Shown here piece after piece: positions 21,828 to 30,241 of a stretch of DNA of 64,000 nucleotides. Origin of the DNA: Pseudomonas anatoliensis. GTDB lineage: Bacteria; Pseudomonadota; Gammaproteobacteria; Pseudomonadales; Pseudomonadaceae. Location of the stretch: contig NZ_JACVHC010000001.1 of assembly GCF_017976235.1 (NCBI RefSeq), positions 682,001 to 746,000 on the forward strand. Reading direction: 5' to 3'. The translations under genes and the position numbers were made by a program. A model generated the notes under the pieces. It had not been told where the DNA came from, did not search any database, and was given only the letters and a program-made list of their open reading frames with translations. Every line of letters starts with the position of its first letter. Positions within the stretch are counted from its first letter, which is position 1.

Positions 21828-24800
21828 ATGCACCTGCTCAGGACCCAGCCCGGCGGTTTCGTCTCGGATGACAACATCGCGGACCTGGGGCAAACCCCCG
21901 CCGAGCTGGTAATCCTGTGCAGCGGCGATTCCAGCCTGGCGCTGCTCGCCGAAGCTGCGCAGCAACTGCCCGAGGATTATCCGAGCCTGCGCCTGGCCAA
22001 TCCCATGCAGGTGCAGAATCACGCTTCGGTCGATCTCTACGTCGATGAAGTGCTGCGCCACGCCAAAGTCATTCTGATCTCGCTGCATGGCGGTATTGCC
22101 TATTGGCGTTACGGCGTCGAGCGTTTGATTGAGTTGTCCGAGCGTGGCGTGCAGGTGATTCTGGTGCCGGGTGATGATCGCCCCGATCCGGAACTCAGTG
22201 ACCTGAGCACCGTCAACGCCGAAGATCGTGACCGGCTCTGGCAGTTCCTGCGTCAGGGCGGCATGGGCAACGCCGTGGATTTCTTTCATTGCCTGGCCAG
22301 CCGTTGGCTCGCCCGCGATTACCCGTGGGGCGAACCGCAAACCCTGCCGCGCACGGCGATTTACCATCCGCACAAAACCAGCGCCGCACTGAGTGACTGG
22401 CAGGCCGATTGGCGGCCCGATCAACCGGTGGCGGCGGTGCTGTTTTACCGCTCGCATTTGCAAGCGGCGAACACCGCGTTCATCGATGTTTTCTGCCAGC
22501 GCTTGCAAGCGGCGGGGCTGAACCCTTTGCCGATAGCGGTGGCGAGTCTGAAAGAACCCGGCTGCCTGTCGGTGGTCGAGGATTGGCTGGATGAAGTCGA
22601 GGCAGGGGTGATTCTCAACACCACCGGTTTCGCCCAGTCGAGTCCCGAAGCGCCGCACTTGCGGCCGTTTCGCCGCAACATCCCGGTGATTCAGGCGATC
22701 TGCGCTCAGGACAACGAGCCCGGTTGGCGCGACAGCGAGCAGGGCCTCGGCCCGCGCGATCTGGCGATGCACATCGCCTTGCCGGAACTCGACGGGCGCA
22801 TCATCAGCCGCCCGATCAGCTTCAAGGATCTGGCCTGGCGCAGCGAGCGCAGTCAGTCAGATGTGGTCTGCTATCGCGCGCAACCCGAACGCATGGATTT
22901 CGTCGCCGAGCTGGCGCGACGCTGGATCGATCTGGCGCGAGTGCCGAATGCCGAAAAACGCATTGCGCTGATTCTCGCCAATTACCCGACTCGCGACGGG
23001 CGCATCGGCAACGGTGTCGGCCTCGACACGCCGGCGGCAGCGCTGAACATCTTGCGGGCGTTACAGGCCGAGGGTTATCCGGTAACGGCCGAGTTGCCGG
23101 ACAGCGGCACCGCGCTGATCCAGCAATTGCTCGGTGGCGTCAGCAATGATCTCGACACCATTGATTTGCGCCCGTGCCAGCAAAGTCTGGCGATGGACGA
23201 TTACCTGATGATGTTCAACGCACTGCCCGAGGCCAATCGCGCGGCAGTGGTCGAGCGCTGGGGGCCGCCGCAAAAAGATCCGATGTGCCGCGATGGGCGC
23301 ATGATGATCGCCGGGTTGCGCTTTGGCCTGACGTTCGTTGGCATCCAACCGGCGCGTGGTTATCAGGTCGACCAGAGCGCGGTTTATCACGATCCGGATC
23401 TGGTGCCGCCGCACGCTTATCTGGCGTTCTATTTCTGGCTGCGCAACACCTACGGCGCCCACGGCGTGATCCACGTCGGCAAACACGGCAACCTTGAATG
23501 GCTGCCGGGCAAAGGTGTCGGGCTCTCGGAAAACTGCTGGCCCGACGCGTTGCTTGGGCCATTGCCGAACATCTATCCGTTTATCGTCAACGATCCGGGC
23601 GAGGGCGCCCAGGCCAAACGGCGCACGCAAGCGGTGATCATCGATCACCTGATGCCGCCGCTGACCCGCGCCGAAACCTACGGCCCGCTGCGTAATCTGG
23701 AGCTGTTGGCTGACGAATATTACGAAGCGCAGTTGCTTGATCCGCGCCGTGCTCGCGAGTTGCAGCGCGATATTTTGCAACTGGTGCGCGACACGCAGAT
23801 CGACCGCGAACTGCAACTGGATGCCGCGCTGGACAGCGATGCCGATGCAGCGATCTGGCTGCCGCGTCTGGACACGTATCTGTGTGATCTGAAGGAATCG
23901 CAGATCCGCGATGGCTTGCACATTTTTGGCGAATCACCCTCCGGGCGTTTGCGTATCGATACCTTGTTGGCGTTGCTGCGCATTCCGCGCGGCGATGGCA
24001 AAGGTGCGCAGTCGAGTCTGTTGCGGGCGCTGGCCAAGGCGTTTGAACTGGGTTTTGATCCGCTGGATTGTGCGCTGGCTGAACCGTGGGTCGGCCCGCG
24101 TCCCATCGAACTGCAAACCGTGACCGATGAAGTCTGGCGCACCGCCGGCGACACCCGCGAACGCCTCGAACTGTTCGCCGCCGAACTGATCTCCCAAACC
24201 TTGCACAACCCCTGTAGGAGTGAGCCTGCTCGCGATGGCGATGTGTCAGCCGACGACTTTTTCATAGACACACCGCTATCGCGAGCAGGCTCACTCCTAC
24301 AGGAAGCGGGTTGGGCTGAAGTGAACGCCATCATCGACAACCTGCGCGAAGTCGTCGCCCCGCGTCTGGACGCCTGTGGCCCGGCAGAAATGCGCGGCCT
24401 GCTCGATGCCTTGAGCGGCCGTTTCGTCCCGGCCGGCCCGAGCGGTGCGCCCAGCCGTGGACGTCTCGACGTACTGCCCACCGGGCGCAACTTCTACTCG
24501 GTGGACGTGCGCAACCTGCCGACCACTACCGCGTGGCGCATCGGGTTCCAGTCGGCCACGCTGATTCTTGAGCGACACCTGCAGGACCACGGCGACCATC
24601 TGCGCCAACTCGGCCTGTCGGTATGGGGTACGGCGACGATGCGCACTGGCGGTGATGACATTGCCCAGGCGATGGCGCTGATGGGCGTGCGCCCGGTGTG
24701 GGCCACGGGCAGCCAGCGAGTCGACGATTTCGAGATCCTGCCGTTGAGCTTGCTGGACCGACCGCGGGTCGATGTGACGCTGCGGGTCTCCGGATTCTTC

Positions 24801-25676
24801 CGCGATGCGTTTGCCAATCTGATCCGTTTGTTCGACGCCGCCGTGCAAGCGGTGGCGGCGCTGGACGAGCCCGACGATCTGAACCCACTGGCCGCCAAAG
24901 TGCGCGCCGAACGCGAGGCCTTGCTGCAAACGGGCCTGGATGAAGAGGACGCACGGCGCCAGGCCGGTTGGCGAATCTTTGGTGCCAAACCCGGTGCTTA
25001 TGGCGCAGGCGTGCAGGGCGCCATCGACGGTCGCCTCTGGCAGAGTCGTGAGGATCTGGCCGAGGTTTACCTGAACTGGGGCGCTTACGCGTATGGCGGT
25101 GCCGACGAGGGCACCGCCGCCCGCGAACAGTTCGTCCAGCGCCTGAGTCAGGTGCAAGCGGTGCTGCAGAATCAGGACAACCGCGAGCACGACTTGCTTG
25201 ATTCCAACGACTATTACCAGTTCCAGGGCGGCATGCTCGCAGCCGTGGAAACCCTGCGCGGTGAAGCGGCGGCCAGTTATCACGGCGATCACAGCCAGCC
25301 GGACTTGCCGAAGATCCGCACTTTGAAAGAAGAGTTGAATCGGGTCATCCGCTCGCGTGCGGCCAATCCGAAATGGATCGACGGGGTTAAACGTCACGGC
25401 TATAAAGGCGCGTTTGAACTGGCGGCAACGGTCGATAACCTGTTCGCATTCGATGCCACCACGCAGTTGATCGACGATCATCAATACGCGTTGCTCGCTG
25501 ATGCTTATCTGCTTGATCCGGCAACGCGCGAATTTGTCCGCGAGCATAATCCTCATGCACTGCGGGATATGACCGAACGCATGCTGGAGGCGCAACAGCG
25601 CGGGATGTGGCAGGAACCGGGGGCGTATAAAGAGGCGCTGGAAAACTTGTTGCTGGATATAGAGGAAGATGTGTAG
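21828..25676 (+). CDS. cobN: Cobaltochelatase large subunit CobN, with an in-frame REP insertion
   Basis: CobN inserts Co(II) into hydrogenobyrinic acid a,c-diamide in the late aerobic pathway, using ATP hydrolysed by partner AAA+ subunits. The 1282-residue product starts MHLLRTQPGGFVSDDNIADL and shows the CobN/BchH core, e.g. 'HVGKHGNLEWLPGKGVGLS' near residue 548, 'PTGRNFYSVD' near 885 and the C-terminal 'VKRHGYKGAFELAATVDNLF'. It follows cobW by three bases. Residues about 795-825 are encoded by a complete REP palindrome (24211-24303, exactly 31 codons) and read CRSEPARDGDVSADD...LSRAGSLLQ, a peptide foreign to the family. The frame is preserved, so the enzyme may tolerate the insertion in a loop. 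Confidence 0.95.
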   Translation: MHLLRTQPGGFVSDDNIADLGQTPAELVILCSGDSSLALLAEAAQQLPEDYPSLRLANPMQVQNHASVDLYVDEVLRHAKVILISLHGGIAYWRYGVERLIELSERGVQVILVPGDDRPDPELSDLSTVNAEDRDRLWQFLRQGGMGNAVDFFHCLASRWLARDYPWGEPQTLPRTAIYHPHKTSAALSDWQADWRPDQPVAAVLFYRSHLQAANTAFIDVFCQRLQAAGLNPLPIAVASLKEPGCLSVVEDWLDEVEAGVILNTTGFAQSSPEAPHLRPFRRNIPVIQAICAQDNEPGWRDSEQGLGPRDLAMHIALPELDGRIISRPISFKDLAWRSERSQSDVVCYRAQPERMDFVAELARRWIDLARVPNAEKRIALILANYPTRDGRIGNGVGLDTPAAALNILRALQAEGYPVTAELPDSGTALIQQLLGGVSNDLDTIDLRPCQQSLAMDDYLMMFNALPEANRAAVVERWGPPQKDPMCRDGRMMIAGLRFGLTFVGIQPARGYQVDQSAVYHDPDLVPPHAYLAFYFWLRNTYGAHGVIHVGKHGNLEWLPGKGVGLSENCWPDALLGPLPNIYPFIVNDPGEGAQAKRRTQAVIIDHLMPPLTRAETYGPLRNLELLADEYYEAQLLDPRRARELQRDILQLVRDTQIDRELQLDAALDSDADAAIWLPRLDTYLCDLKESQIRDGLHIFGESPSGRLRIDTLLALLRIPRGDGKGAQSSLLRALAKAFELGFDPLDCALAEPWVGPRPIELQTVTDEVWRTAGDTRERLELFAAELISQTLHNPCRSEPARDGDVSADDFFIDTPLSRAGSLLQEAGWAEVNAIIDNLREVVAPRLDACGPAEMRGLLDALSGRFVPAGPSGAPSRGRLDVLPTGRNFYSVDVRNLPTTTAWRIGFQSATLILERHLQDHGDHLRQLGLSVWGTATMRTGGDDIAQAMALMGVRPVWATGSQRVDDFEILPLSLLDRPRVDVTLRVSGFFRDAFANLIRLFDAAVQAVAALDEPDDLNPLAAKVRAEREALLQTGLDEEDARRQAGWRIFGAKPGAYGAGVQGAIDGRLWQSREDLAEVYLNWGAYAYGGADEGTAAREQFVQRLSQVQAVLQNQDNREHDLLDSNDYYQFQGGMLAAVETLRGEAAASYHGDHSQPDLPKIRTLKEELNRVIRSRAANPKWIDGVKRHGYKGAFELAATVDNLFAFDATTQLIDDHQYALLADAYLLDPATREFVREHNPHALRDMTERMLEAQQRGMWQEPGAYKEALENLLLDIEEDV
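24211..24303. repeat. REP palindrome inside the cobN reading frame
   Basis: A 93-bp inverted repeat with arms CCTGTAGGAGTGAGCCTGCT and complement (24211 and 24303 as ends), the same family as at 35858-35923 and 47042-47130. Its length is a multiple of three and both arms lack stops in the cobN frame. Confidence 0.95.
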
Positions 25677-25691
25677 CGCGATCGAAAACTA

Positions 25692-25867
25692 CCCTCACCC
25701 CAGCCCTCTCCCAGAGGGAGAGGGGGCCGACCGAGGTGTCTTGTGGCATGCATCGACCTGAAAGGCCGAGTCGATTATGGATTCATCGAAAACCGATCAG
25801 GTCGATGTAAAGCGGCAATATCCCCCATTCAGTTCCCTCTCCCTCTGGGAGAGGGCTAGGGTGAGGG
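25692..25867. repeat. Inverted pair of REPs, CCCTCACCC..CCTCTCCCAGAGGGAGAGG family
   Basis: Two inverted copies, 25692-25724 and 25835-25867, each of which also folds on itself (CCCTCTCCC/GGGAGAGGG), are separated by about 110 bp. They lie between cobN and chlI, which are probably still one operon. Confidence 0.88.
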
Positions 25868-25930
25868 CAACACCACCTGACACACCAAAATGCTCAAGCA
25901 CACCAACGACCACGAAAGAGAAAAGCCCAA

Positions 25931-26932
25931 ATGACCGACACCCCCCATTTCCCGCTCTCCGCCGTGGTCGGCGCCGATGACTTGAAGCTCGCCCTGTGCC
26001 TCACCGCCATCGACCCGAAAATCGGTGGCGTGCTGATCGAAGGCCCGCGCGGCATGGCCAAGTCGACCCTGGCCCGGGGCTTGGCGGACCTGCTCGCCAG
26101 CGGTCAGTTCGTCACGTTGCCGCTGGGTGCCACCGAAGAACGTCTGGTCGGCACCCTCGATCTCGACGCCGCCCTGAGCGATGGTCGCGCGCAGTTTTCC
26201 CCCGGCGTGCTGGCCAAGGCTGACGGCGGCGTGCTCTACGTCGATGAAGTCAATCTGCTGCCCGATCACCTGGTGGATCTGCTGCTCGACGTCGCGGCCA
26301 GCGGCACCAACCTGATCGAGCGTGATGGCATTTCCCATCGGCATTCGGCGAAGTTCGTCCTGATTGGCACGATGAACCCGGAAGAGGGCGAGTTGCGCCC
26401 ACAGTTGCTCGATCGCTTTGGTCTGAACGTCGCGCTCAGCGGCCACACCGTGCCGGCCGAGCGCGGGCAGATCATTCGTCGACGCCTCGACTTCGACAGC
26501 GACCCGCAAGCGTTCTGCATGCAGTGGGAAGCCGCGCAACAAGCCTTGTGCGAGCGCTGTGAAAACGCCCGCAGCGCCTTGCCCGGCATTCCTCTGGACG
26601 ATGCTGCACTGGCGCAAATCACCGAGCGCTGTTTTGCCGCTGGCGTCGATGGGCTGCGCGCCGATCTGGTGTGGCTGCGTGCGGCGCGTGCGCACGCGGC
26701 ATGGCGCGCAGCTGAGGCGATTGGCGAAGAGGACATCGATGCCGTGGCCGAATTTGCCTTGCGTCATCGTCGACGTGAACAGCCATCTTCAAGCCCTCAA
26801 CAACCTGCGCAATCCCCGGAAAACTCCGCAGCGAACCCGAGCGAAGGGCAGGGCCAGTGGGGCGACATGCCGGCCCCGGCGCTCGCCACTGGCAGCCGTC
26901 GCGAAATCCCGAGCTGGCCAAAAAAGCCCTAG
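25931..26932 (+). CDS. ChlI-like AAA+ ATPase, chelatase subunit
   Basis: The 333-residue product is a magnesium-chelatase subunit I-type AAA+ ATPase. Visible motifs are the P-loop GPRGMAKST at residues 37-45, the Walker B region 'GGVLYVDEVNLL', sensor 1 'FVLIGTMNPEEGELRPQLLD' and the 'DRFGLNVALSG' segment. In genomes without cobS/cobT, this protein plus a VWA partner is believed to drive CobN, and its place straight after cobN supports that. The last 50 residues are Pro/Ser/Gln-rich. The VWA gene starts inside its 3' end (76-bp overlap). Confidence 0.9.
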   Translation: MTDTPHFPLSAVVGADDLKLALCLTAIDPKIGGVLIEGPRGMAKSTLARGLADLLASGQFVTLPLGATEERLVGTLDLDAALSDGRAQFSPGVLAKADGGVLYVDEVNLLPDHLVDLLLDVAASGTNLIERDGISHRHSAKFVLIGTMNPEEGELRPQLLDRFGLNVALSGHTVPAERGQIIRRRLDFDSDPQAFCMQWEAAQQALCERCENARSALPGIPLDDAALAQITERCFAAGVDGLRADLVWLRAARAHAAWRAAEAIGEEDIDAVAEFALRHRRREQPSSSPQQPAQSPENSAANPSEGQGQWGDMPAPALATGSRREIPSWPKKP

Positions 26933-27597
26933 GCATTCGCCCCCGATCCGACGCGGGGGCGAATGCCAGACCCCGTGCCGGTCGGCTCGACAACGGACGC
27001 CACGGCAAACGTCACGCGGCCATCAGCGGTTCAGTGAACTGGCCGGGAACGTTGCTCAAGGGGCGTCCGCAACGTCGTGAAGACCTGCTGTTGCAACTGC
27101 GCACGCGCACGCCTCATGAGTTGTGGCTGGTGATCGTCGATGCCTCGGCGTCGACGCGCCGTCATCAGGCATTGAGCGATGCCAAAGGCCTGCTCGCGCA
27201 GCTGTTTGATGATGCCTATCGACAGCGCGCGCGGTTGGCATTGCTGACCGCCAGTGGTGCGACACCGAAGTGGCAGGTGCAGGGTTTGAAAGCATCCCGC
27301 GATTTGCGCACCTGGCTTGATGGCTTGGGTGCGGGCGGCGGTACGCCGTTAGTCGCGGCATTGTCGCAGGCGCAGCAATGGCTGACAGTGCGGCGCAAGC
27401 GCTTTCCTGCCGAGCAGCAGCGCTTGCTGCTGGTCACGGATGGACGTTTGAAAGCGTGGACAGGTTTGCCGGCGCTGGAATGCCCGGGGCTGTTGATCGA
27501 CATCGAGCGTGGGCCGATTCGGTTGGGTCGCGCGAAGGATTTGGCCGGGGCGCTGGACGCGGATTATCGGCATATTGATGACCTTGTCCCGGCCTGA
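26857..27597 (+). CDS. ChlD-like VWA-domain protein, probable CobN-chelatase partner
   Basis: The frame opens at GTG 26857 within chlI and encodes up to 246 residues. Residues from about 70 form a von Willebrand A domain: a MIDAS-like 'VIVDASAST' (D-x-S-x-S), 'GGGTPLVAAL' with the conserved threonine, and 'LLLVTDGR'. Such proteins act as the D subunit that couples the AAA+ ring to the chelatase. The first 60 residues are Arg/Gly-rich and low in structure. The true start is uncertain; a later one is possible. The -1 frame relation to chlI recalls fused ChlI-ChlD proteins and could mark a split gene. Confidence 0.8.
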   Translation: MGRHAGPGARHWQPSRNPELAKKALGIRPRSDAGANARPRAGRLDNGRHGKRHAAISGSVNWPGTLLKGRPQRREDLLLQLRTRTPHELWLVIVDASASTRRHQALSDAKGLLAQLFDDAYRQRARLALLTASGATPKWQVQGLKASRDLRTWLDGLGAGGGTPLVAALSQAQQWLTVRRKRFPAEQQRLLLVTDGRLKAWTGLPALECPGLLIDIERGPIRLGRAKDLAGALDADYRHIDDLVPA

Positions 27598-27644
27598 AGC
27601 CCTCTGTGCGTCAGCAGGTGACCCCGAATTCACGGATTCAAACC

Positions 27645-27729
27645 TATAGGAGCTGCCGAAGGCTGCGATCTTTTGACTTTGATTTTAAAAACAAGATCAA
27701 AAGATCGCAGCCTTCGGCAGCTCCTACAG
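27645..27729. repeat. REP palindrome, GGAGCTGC/GATCTTTTGATC family
   Basis: Long inverted repeat of about 85 bp (GGAGCTGCCGAAGGCTGCGA arms, internal loop TTTTAAAAAC). It lies 48 bp after the VWA stop and is the likely 3' end of the cobW operon. Confidence 0.92.
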
Positions 27730-28025
27730 GGGGATTTGGGCGCTGTTACAGATTTTGAAATGATTTCGGGCTGTAGGAAAAGTCACTTCAGGCTGTACGC
27801 TCCAAGGCCTTTTTTCATTCAGGATCTACATGAACACCCTCTCGGAGCCTCCCAGTCTTCAGATACGAAGCACGTTCCCCTCGCGCCATGGCGCGGTCTT
27901 GACGCACTCGCAGCATCCGGTTTTCCGATACACGACTATCGTTGATAACGCGGCCCCAGAGCCTTCGCGTTGCGCTTTGCCGTGTCCGGCAGTCTGAATT
28001 AACTGAATAGAGATCGAGACGTTTT
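27730..28025. other. Gene-poor leader of the terC gene with one possible short ORF
   Basis: No established gene is seen in these 296 bp. A 55-codon frame, ATG 27830 to TGA 27997, has an AGGA site five bases upstream, but its product (MNTLSEPPSLQIRSTFPSRH...) has no protein-like features. I looked for a yybP-ykoY manganese riboswitch, common before terC genes, and could not recognise one. Confidence 0.35.
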
Positions 28026-29585
28026 ATGGAATGGTTAGCGGATCCCACGGCCTGGTTAGGCTTGTTGACTTTGATCGTGCTGGAACTGGTGCTGGGTATC
28101 GACAACCTGGTGTTCATTGCAATTCTTGCGGACAAACTGCCGCCGCATCAGCGTGACCGTGCGCGGATCATCGGTCTGTCGCTGGCACTGATCATGCGCC
28201 TGGGCCTGTTGGCGAGTATTTCCTGGCTGGTCACCCTCACGCAGCCGCTGTTCGAAGTGTTCGACAAGAGCTTCTCCGGCCGTGACCTGATCATGCTGTT
28301 TGGCGGTGTGTTCCTGTTGTTCAAGGCCACCATGGAGTTGCACGAACGACTCGAAGGCCATGTCGGCGAGCGTACGAGCAACACGGCGTACGCACTGTTC
28401 TGGCCGATCGTTGCGCAGATCGTTGTGCTGGATGCCGTGTTCTCCCTCGACGCGGTGATTACCGCTGTGGGTATGGTCGACGAGCTGGCAGTGATGATGA
28501 TCGCGGTGATCATCTCCATTGGCCTGATGATCGTTGCGAGCAAGCCGCTGACGCGCTTCGTCAACGCGCACCCGACGGTAATCATGCTGTGTCTGGGCTT
28601 CTTGATGATGATCGGTTTTGCCCTGACCGCTGAAGGTCTGGGCTTCCACATCCCGAAAGGCTACTTGTACGCGGCCATCGGTTTCTCGATCCTGATCGAG
28701 GTGTTCAACCAGATCGCCCGCGCTCGACGCAAACGCTCGATGCAGGGCCTGCGCCCGATTCGTGAGCGCACCGCCCACGCGGTCATGCGTCTGCTGGGAG
28801 GTCGCACACTGGCGGCGGAGGAAGTCGGCGAGGAGATTTCCGATTTGCTGGACAACGGTGATGCGCCGAGCGCCGAGCTGTTCGACCGTCGCGAGCGAGT
28901 GATGATCAGCGGTGTGCTGCAACTGGCCGAGCGGCCGATCCGCCAGCTGATGACCGTGCGGGCCGACGTCGACAGTATTGACCTGGCAGACGATGCCGAG
29001 GCGATTCGTACCAAGTTGATGCACTCGTCCTACTCGCGTCTGCCGCTCATCCGTGATGGCGCCGTGGATGAACCGCTGGGCTTCGTGCACAAGAAGGAAT
29101 TGCTCAAGGAATACCTGGCGGGTACCGAGCCGAATCTGGAACACCTGGCGCGCAAGACGATCAATCTGCTCGACAGCTATTCGATCCTCAACGCGCTGGA
29201 ACAGATGCGCGCGGCGTCGACCCACATTGCATTTGTGGTCAATGAGTTCGGTGACTTTGTCGGCGTGCTGACCATGACTGACATCCTCGAATCGATTGCC
29301 GGCGAGCTGCCCGATGCCAGCGAAATCGAAGGCCCGGACGTGGTCGAGGAGCAGGGCGGATTCATCGTCAGCGGTGCATTGAACCTGACGCGTGTGCGTC
29401 AGCGCACCGGTTTCGGCGCCGAGCCCACCGAGGATTATCAGACCATGGCCGGGCTGGTGATGAGCTTGCTCGATCGGTTACCGATGAAGGGCGATCGAAT
29501 GGAATATGCCGGCTGGCAGATGACAGTCAAAGCGGTCGAGGAGCGGCGGGTGACGCGGGTGTTGTTGGTGCGTGAAACTGCGTAA
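28026..29585 (+). CDS. TerC-family membrane protein with CBS and CorC_HlyC domains
   Basis: The 519-residue product begins [20 protein letters not shown]. Residues 1-235 form a TerC domain with about seven transmembrane helices and the conserved acidic motifs LGIDNLVF and [12 protein letters not shown], which are proposed to bind metal. Residues about 290-420 hold a CBS pair, and the last 90 residues form a transporter-associated (CorC_HlyC) domain. This is the YoaE/YegH/YtfL-like architecture. TerC proteins are tied to manganese or other metal efflux and metallation of exported enzymes; the substrate here is inferred only. It appears to be monocistronic, bounded by REPs on both sides. Confidence 0.9.
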   Translation: MEWLADPTAWLGLLTLIVLELVLGIDNLVFIAILADKLPPHQRDRARIIGLSLALIMRLGLLASISWLVTLTQPLFEVFDKSFSGRDLIMLFGGVFLLFKATMELHERLEGHVGERTSNTAYALFWPIVAQIVVLDAVFSLDAVITAVGMVDELAVMMIAVIISIGLMIVASKPLTRFVNAHPTVIMLCLGFLMMIGFALTAEGLGFHIPKGYLYAAIGFSILIEVFNQIARARRKRSMQGLRPIRERTAHAVMRLLGGRTLAAEEVGEEISDLLDNGDAPSAELFDRRERVMISGVLQLAERPIRQLMTVRADVDSIDLADDAEAIRTKLMHSSYSRLPLIRDGAVDEPLGFVHKKELLKEYLAGTEPNLEHLARKTINLLDSYSILNALEQMRAASTHIAFVVNEFGDFVGVLTMTDILESIAGELPDASEIEGPDVVEEQGGFIVSGALNLTRVRQRTGFGAEPTEDYQTMAGLVMSLLDRLPMKGDRMEYAGWQMTVKAVEERRVTRVLLVRETA

Positions 29586-29608
29586 ATCTGACTGTCTGCG
29601 CTGACCCT

Positions 29609-29632
29609 ATCGCCAGCAGGCTGGCTCCCACA
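29609..29632. repeat. Single REP unit, GCCAGCAGGCTGGC family
   Basis: A lone half-element ATCGCCAGCAGGCTGGCTCC with the hairpin GCCAGC-AG-GCTGGC, related to 51053-51142. It lies 24 bp after the terC-family stop. Confidence 0.7.
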
Positions 29633-29656
29633 GGTCCCCTGAACGACGCAAAACCC

Positions 29657-29740
29657 TGTAGGAGCTGCGGCACGCTGCGATCTTTTGACGTTGGTTTAAA
29701 AAAACAGATCAAAAGATCGCAGCGTGCCGCAGCTCCTACA
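29657..29740. repeat. REP palindrome, GGAGCTGC/GATCTTTTGATC family
   Basis: Inverted repeat of about 84 bp with arms TGTAGGAGCTGCGGCACGCT and complement. The variant CGGCACGCTG occurs in both arms. Confidence 0.92.
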
Positions 29741-30159
29741 TGGGTACCGCGCAGCTTCGAAGTGACCGCCCACGGGGAATGGTGCAAAGCTGTCGCAAGG
29801 ACTGACGCAACCACGCAACGTCATGTCGCCAAAAAAAGCTGAAGGATCGACTGATTAATCCGCATGTTCCCGCAGATCGCCTCAGAGGATCGGGGGGCGG
29901 CCTACAAAATGGCAAAAGAGAGCGGGGTGATGTTTACGAAAGCGCGGTCAAACGCTGACCTCCCTTTTAAACGACTCCATACCCTTCAGCAATGCACGTT
30001 ATTGGACCACCGAGCACCAAATGGGAAGCCGCTACCCGCACCTTGTAGCCAATGGTAGCGCCCCGGCACCAAATCCTGCGTAACTCTCTTTTCTGCAATT
30101 TGTGCATGTCCCTGATTCCAAAAACATTTAAATCCATTGCAGATTCCTCGCGAGTCCTG
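29741..30159. other. Long gene-free region with candidate activator sites
   Basis: No convincing gene was found in 29741-30159; a 64-codon frame at 29864-30058 lacks a ribosome site. The notable elements are a direct repeat GCACCAAAT at 30014-30022 and 30066-30074, bracketing an inverted repeat CGCTACC (30030-30036) / GGTAGCG (30054-30060). They sit about 90-145 bp upstream of the sigma54 promoter, the usual range for an enhancer-binding protein. Confidence 0.45.
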
Positions 30160-30175
30160 TGGCACACTTTCTGCT
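30160..30175 (+). promoter_or_regulatory. Sigma54 (-24/-12) promoter of the amino-acid ABC operon
   Basis: TGGCACACTTTCTGCT matches the RpoN consensus TGGCAC-N5-TTGCW, with the essential GG and GC pairs correctly spaced (one mismatch in the -12 box). It lies 67 bp upstream of the binding-protein start. Confidence 0.75.
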
Positions 30176-30241
30176 GTCTATTCCGTAGTAACAAACCGTC
30201 TTCCGGTATAGCGGAATAAACATCATCCTGGAGTGCTTGCC

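Noticed and set aside
20655..22772. A 705-codon minus-strand open frame across cobW and cobN
   Set aside because: Antisense shadow in high-GC codon usage; it would run through a riboswitch and two well-supported genes and has no ribosome site.
24297..25595. A 432-codon minus-strand open frame inside cobN
   Set aside because: Antisense shadow of the cobN C-terminal half, without protein-like motifs.
27730..28025. A manganese-sensing yybP-ykoY riboswitch upstream of the TerC gene
   Set aside because: Such elements are common before terC genes, but I could not find the paired core signature in this leader.
29864..30058. A 64-codon ORF in the spacer upstream of the amino-acid ABC operon
   Set aside because: No ribosome site, no protein-like pattern, and it overlaps the candidate enhancer repeats.
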